Positions 30,675 through 33,505 of a DNA stretch of 33,505 nt are shown here, one piece after another. The notes under the pieces were generated by a model. The model saw only the letters and a program-made list of their open reading frames with translations, had not been told where the DNA came from and ran no database searches. A program made the position numbers and the translations under genes. Positions within the stretch are counted from its first letter, which is position 1. Every line of letters starts with the position of its first letter. The stretch comes from CAZDAM01 sp964503595 (lineage in GTDB: Bacteria; Muiribacteriota; UBA6191): positions 1 to 33,505 of the forward strand of contig CAZDAM010000027.1 in assembly GCA_964503595.1 (NCBI GenBank), read 5' to 3'.

Positions 30675-30746
30675 CTGGGGAGGTAGGATTCGAACCCACG
30701 CATGCTAGGACCAAAACCTAGTGTCTTACCGCTTGACGACTCCCCA
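30675..30746 (-). tRNA. tRNA-Gln (anticodon UUG)
   Basis: A full 72-base cloverleaf on the minus strand: acceptor TGGGGAG/CTCCCCA with the U1-A72 pair typical of glutamine tRNA, D arm GTC...GAC with AAGCGGTAA loop, anticodon stem CTAGG/CCTAG with loop TTTTGGT (anticodon TTG, decoding CAA/CAG), T arm GTGGG-TTCGAAT-CCTAC, discriminator G73. CCA is not encoded. It lies between spoVG and the TPR gene, all on the same strand, with only 30 bases to the spoVG stop. Confidence 0.95.
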
Positions 30747-30759
30747 AATTTCTCTCGGA

Positions 30760-30782
30760 GTCTTGAGCTCAATCGCTCAGAC
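30760..30782 (-). other. Hairpin at the spoVG stop, before tRNA-Gln
   Basis: On the minus strand GTCTGAGC and GCTCAAGAC can pair over eight base pairs with one bulged A and a six-base loop. It covers the spoVG stop codon (30777-30779). No T-run follows, and the tRNA begins 13 bases further on, so a processing or 3'-protecting role is more likely than termination. Confidence 0.35.
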
Positions 30783-31046
30783 GTCGGGGATATTATCATA
30801 CTGATTATACTGGTGCAATACTTTTTCTTGGATCCATTCACGAGTCTTTGTCTGGATCGGATGAGCGATATCCTTGAACTCTCCGGAGCGGCTTCGGCGG
30901 GATGGCATGGCGACAAAAAGTCCCCGCTCCCCTTCAATGATTTTCAGATCGTGGATCACAAATTCTCCATCCAGAGTAATGGATGCGTAGGCTTTGAGTT
31001 TTCCCTGACCTTCGACGATACGAATGCGAACTTCTGTAATTTCCAT
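30777..31046 (-). CDS. spoVG: SpoVG-family regulator
   Basis: The 89-residue protein matches SpoVG over its whole length: MEITEVRIRIV, LKAYASITLDGEFVIHDLKI, GLFVAMPSRRSRSGEFKDIA and HPIQTKTREWIQEKVLHQY. SpoVG proteins bind nucleic acid and affect septation, capsule and virulence genes in Firmicutes and motility-linked regulation in other groups; they also occur in non-sporulating bacteria, so this is no sign of sporulation. The conserved start at ATG 31046 has no ribosome binding site; the putative promoter would place the transcript start at or next to the ATG. Confidence 0.96.
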   Translation of the reverse strand: MEITEVRIRIVEGQGKLKAYASITLDGEFVIHDLKIIEGERGLFVAMPSRRSRSGEFKDIAHPIQTKTREWIQEKVLHQYNQYDNIPDV

Positions 31047-31052
31047 ATTTAA

Positions 31053-31081
31053 AGTTTAAGCGGGTTCCCGGGCTTTGGCAA
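31053..31081 (-). promoter_or_regulatory. Possible promoter for spoVG-tRNA-Gln-TPR-pth
   Basis: On the minus strand TTGCCA (31081-31076; five of six) and TAAACT (31058-31053; four of six) are 17 bases apart. The start would fall at about 31046, the A of the spoVG ATG, predicting a leaderless message. The 57-base gap upstream holds nothing else that I can name. Confidence 0.4.
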
Positions 31082-31103
31082 TTAGATCGCAGGGAGCTTT
31101 TTT

Positions 31104-32027
31104 TCATTCTTTCATTTGAACGAACAGTTTTTCACCCTGACTGGCGGCATCTTCAATATCCCGGCTGGAAATCTCAAAATCAGCTTCATGGACATGCATG
31201 CGGGCATTAGCCTTGGCCGCTGCCAGGATTTCCGTGGTCGATATTGCCCCGGTCTGCATGGCCTGAAAAAAGTCATAAATCGAACCCGATTTTGTGCGCC
31301 GGATGGTATCCTTCATCTGATTGATCTGGTCTCGGCCTTTATGAAAACGTGTTAGAGAGCTCTCTTCCATGGCTTCGACCACAGCTTCCATCAGGGTGGT
31401 ATGCTCCTGAATCAGACGGGTTGCCAGATCAGTTCGGCCACCAGCCAGAGCTGCTTCAAGAGCATTCCCGGTCATTTCCAGGCGAAACAGGAGATTGTCC
31501 TCATCGGAAGCCTCCCGGATTTTGACTGCGAGTTCCATGGCTTTGAGGTGTTCCTCATTTTTCAGAAGCTTTCGATAAGTGGATTTTTCCTTGAGCCAGT
31601 CGCTGCGATCTAAAGAGTTGAGGAGGAGGGTGGTAAATCGCTCATTAGGACCAAAACCGGCTTCCTGAAGACGTTTGAGCATGGAGCTCTGGCGGGCTTT
31701 GGTGGAAATCACCGGAGTGTAGGGCTCCTGAGTTGGGCCATTATCCTCGTTCAGAGAAGGAAAGCTGCCCAGGGGGGACTCAAAGGGTTTAATCTGGGGA
31801 GACTGACCGGATCCGGAAGGGTTCTGATAGTAGATGGAGGAAGTGTAGGAAGACGGGAGTTTGACCTGAGAGGAACGGGCCAGTTCCATATCATCTGATG
31901 GCAGGAGCAGAGCGGGCTCATTTTTCTCCCGGCCACCATTTCCTACAGAAAACAGGCTTAGAATATAGAATACCACTCCACCAGTCAGGAACATGACAAG
32001 CACAAAAATTCTTTCGGTCCAGCTCAT
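31104..32027 (-). CDS. Single-helix membrane protein with helical extracytoplasmic domain
   Basis: The 307-residue protein has a short N-terminus, one membrane helix (about 6-26, FVLVMFLTGGVVFYILSLF), a proline/serine-rich low-complexity linker (about 30-108) and an all-helical C-terminal domain (about 110-307) with segments such as KLLKNEEHLKAMELAVKIREA and TRLIQEHTTLMEAVVEAMEE. No enzyme motif is visible. It overlaps the stop of the upstream large gene by ATGA, so the two probably work together, likely at the cell surface. Function unknown. Confidence 0.7.
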   Translation of the reverse strand: MSWTERIFVLVMFLTGGVVFYILSLFSVGNGGREKNEPALLLPSDDMELARSSQVKLPSSYTSSIYYQNPSGSGQSPQIKPFESPLGSFPSLNEDNGPTQEPYTPVISTKARQSSMLKRLQEAGFGPNERFTTLLLNSLDRSDWLKEKSTYRKLLKNEEHLKAMELAVKIREASDEDNLLFRLEMTGNALEAALAGGRTDLATRLIQEHTTLMEAVVEAMEESSLTRFHKGRDQINQMKDTIRRTKSGSIYDFFQAMQTGAISTTEILAAAKANARMHVHEADFEISSRDIEDAASQGEKLFVQMKE

Positions 32028-33505
32028 GGTGAGGAGGGTGCCGGTGTGGCGGTAACTGGAGGCAGGGGCTGGGGTGGGGTCGGAGTGACTCCGCTGTTCT
32101 GAGGGATGTTATCCAAAGAGTCGATGATATTTCGAACCCCGTCATCTCCAGGTCCGTTCAGTCTTTGCCCCAGATTCTGGATCATGCCGGACATCTTGGG
32201 GCTCAGACTGATGGTGAACCAGCGTTCCGGGCGGGAAAAATTAGTTTCCTGGTTACGTATAAACTTGGGCTCGTCATAGGTCACGACGAGATCATTGCCA
32301 TCACCGAACTGGTCCTTGTTCAGCCAGCTGACAACCAGATTTCCCAGAATCTCCGTGCGACCTGCAGGCTTGACTCCCTGAAGAGAGTAGATGCTGGCTT
32401 CCATTTTGCCGTCAATTTCAAGCATGCCGGCTCCCTGTTCAGGATTTTCCGCATTCAGGTAGAAGATGTTGAGATGATCCCGATTCGGATCTTCCGCTTT
32501 CAGACCTTTGATACGGGGAGGATCGGCTAGGGCCTGGAAGATATTGCTTCGGGGGACATAGGCGGAAATCAGGGAACCCGTACCCAGGTAGGTCAGATTG
32601 CGTTCCATAACCATTTCATCCACCCAGATATTTCCATTGAGGTAGAGCTCCTTGGAGTCGGCCTTGCGTCCCTGGGACTTGAAGTAGTCAGCCAGGCTTG
32701 GATACTTCAGGGCTGCGGTGCGGGTGAATGGCTTATAATTGGAAGGCAGAATCGCTGGAGCCGGCATGACATCACCCTCGCGGATTCCTCCTTTGAGGGT
32801 ATTCTGGGAGAGAGCGGACTGCTTGGCTCCATCGGCCATATTCTGAAAGCCTCGTCCAACGGCTCCCAGGATGTCATTGCCGGAATTGGCATTCCCGGAA
32901 CTCTGGAGTATGGAGGCACTATCGTTGATCAGGCCGGCAATCACTTCCAGTTTATTCAGGGATGACGAGTAGCGGCCAAGTCCGTAGTAAGCAGGATTTT
33001 TACCACCTTTGCTCGTTGTGTAGAAATGGGTACAGACCTGCAGGAAGTTGCCAAGCTGTTCCATTATCACTCCAGTGGGAGTCGAAGAGGAAGGGCTTGT
33101 GGAAGTGGGGCCGTCCGATCGGGTTCCTCCACCAAACATATTATTGAGGGAGCTGAAAATGGCGTTCATGGAAATGCAGGTCTTGAATTTCTGGAAATTG
33201 ATCTGATGGAAGTTTCCGATCAGCGCTCCTTCTATACGGGCCTCCATACCCTCTTCCAGAATTTCCGGATCTCCGTTGAAATAACCCAGAGGCGTGGCCA
33301 TTGGCTTCTGGGTTCCGTAGATCAGTCCCCGGAAGAGTTCTCTTTCCCCTGCGTCTCCAGTGAGGGACAGGTACTGCTTGCCCACAGGGACACTCGCAGC
33401 CCAGTAATTCTGGCGTTCCGGCAGAGCCGAAATGGCTGGGTCGCCCCCGCCCATGGACAGGCAGCCCCCGCCCCCAACCCCGCAGGTGATGCCCCTTCCA
33501 CTGGT
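32024..33505 (-). CDS. Large surface or pilus-associated protein, partial (runs off right edge)
   Basis: An open frame covers 493 codons and continues beyond the right edge; the true start is not in the window. It begins here with a Gly/Cys-rich stretch (TCGVGGGGCLSMGGGDPA). Near codons 95-130 there is low-complexity Ser/Thr/Pro sequence, and the end is a Pro-rich tail (SGVTPTPPQPLPPVTATPAP). In the middle, LYLNGNIWVDEMVMERNLTY followed by LGTGSLISA, and later MEASIYSLQGVKPAGRTEIL followed by GNLVVSWLN, recall the repeated beta pattern in PilX-like type IV pilus-associated proteins. That resemblance is from memory and weak. It overlaps the following one-helix membrane protein gene by ATGA. 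Confidence 0.65.
   Translation of the reverse strand, partial: TSGRGITCGVGGGGCLSMGGGDPAISALPERQNYWAASVPVGKQYLSLTGDAGERELFRGLIYGTQKPMATPLGYFNGDPEILEEGMEARIEGALIGNFHQINFQKFKTCISMNAIFSSLNNMFGGGTRSDGPTSTSPSSSTPTGVIMEQLGNFLQVCTHFYTTSKGGKNPAYYGLGRYSSSLNKLEVIAGLINDSASILQSSGNANSGNDILGAVGRGFQNMADGAKQSALSQNTLKGGIREGDVMPAPAILPSNYKPFTRTAALKYPSLADYFKSQGRKADSKELYLNGNIWVDEMVMERNLTYLGTGSLISAYVPRSNIFQALADPPRIKGLKAEDPNRDHLNIFYLNAENPEQGAGMLEIDGKMEASIYSLQGVKPAGRTEILGNLVVSWLNKDQFGDGNDLVVTYDEPKFIRNQETNFSRPERWFTISLSPKMSGMIQNLGQRLNGPGDDGVRNIIDSLDNIPQNSGVTPTPPQPLPPVTATPAPSSP

Noticed and set aside
30777..31046. SpoVG as evidence for sporulation
   Set aside because: SpoVG occurs in many non-sporulating bacteria, and no other sporulation gene is in the window.
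1..33505. CRISPR arrays, insertion sequences, phage or plasmid genes, long direct repeats
   Set aside because: Looked for and not seen: no regularly spaced repeats, transposase or integrase motifs, or stretches with clearly foreign composition.

Overview
The window looks like part of the chromosome of an unnamed diderm bacterium of roughly balanced base composition. It is densely packed: genes overlap by ATGA/GTGA/TGATG junctions and no gene-free gap exceeds 300 bases. An outer membrane is shown by BamA and an MlaE/MlaF/MlaD lipid transporter. Other genes are ordered as in Firmicutes: ffh-rpsP-khpA-ylqD-rimM-trmD-rplS-rbgA is the Bacillus order, and a 7TM-HD phosphodiesterase next to ybeY and a SpoVG homologue are also typical of that side of the tree. 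A FliA/WhiG-type sigma factor and a CheY/CheX pair suggest motility or chemotaxis. A deep-branching diderm such as a Riflebacteria-like candidate phylum would fit, but this is inference; there is no marker gene here that fixes the taxon. No CRISPR array, insertion sequence, phage gene or attachment site was seen.

Layout. (1) 1-6577, minus strand: one tight run starting with pheS (without pheT), then a ROK sugar kinase, a PilM/FtsA-like actin-fold protein, a 38-residue one-helix membrane peptide, a HEAT-like helical protein, a PHP phosphoesterase and a TPR membrane protein that runs off the left edge. (2) 6593-6864: divergent promoter region with a good sigma-70 promoter for ffh. (3) 6865-16051, plus strand: signal recognition particle and translation genes (ffh, rpsP, khpA, ylqD, rimM, trmD, rplS, rbgA), then pgpH-like, ybeY and two tandem CBS/CorC membrane proteins. 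trmD is broken in this sequence by a one-base frameshift in a run of nine A. (4) 16057-17053, plus: a CheY-like receiver and its likely phosphatase CheX. (5) 17174-23745, minus: mlaE-mlaF-mlaD-bamA-hflX. MlaD carries a C-terminal, beta-strand-rich, Phe-terminated extension like an outer-membrane barrel, so the set may be a one-piece envelope-spanning lipid bridge. (6) 23840-27793, minus: FliA-type sigma factor, three small unknown proteins and a secreted phosphodiester glycosidase. (7) 27961-31046, minus: spoVG, tRNA-Gln(UUG), a large TPR protein and pth. (8) 31104-33505, minus: a one-helix membrane protein and a large partial protein with weak resemblance to pilus-associated PilX-like proteins.

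Main points for follow-up: the frameshifted trmD; the MlaD with a putative barrel next to bamA; the HflX homologue without its glycine-rich ribosome loop; the 38-residue membrane peptide beside a PilM-like protein in a pheS operon; the PgpH-like enzyme with a very small extracytoplasmic domain; and the tRNA-Gln that almost touches the start codon of the next gene.
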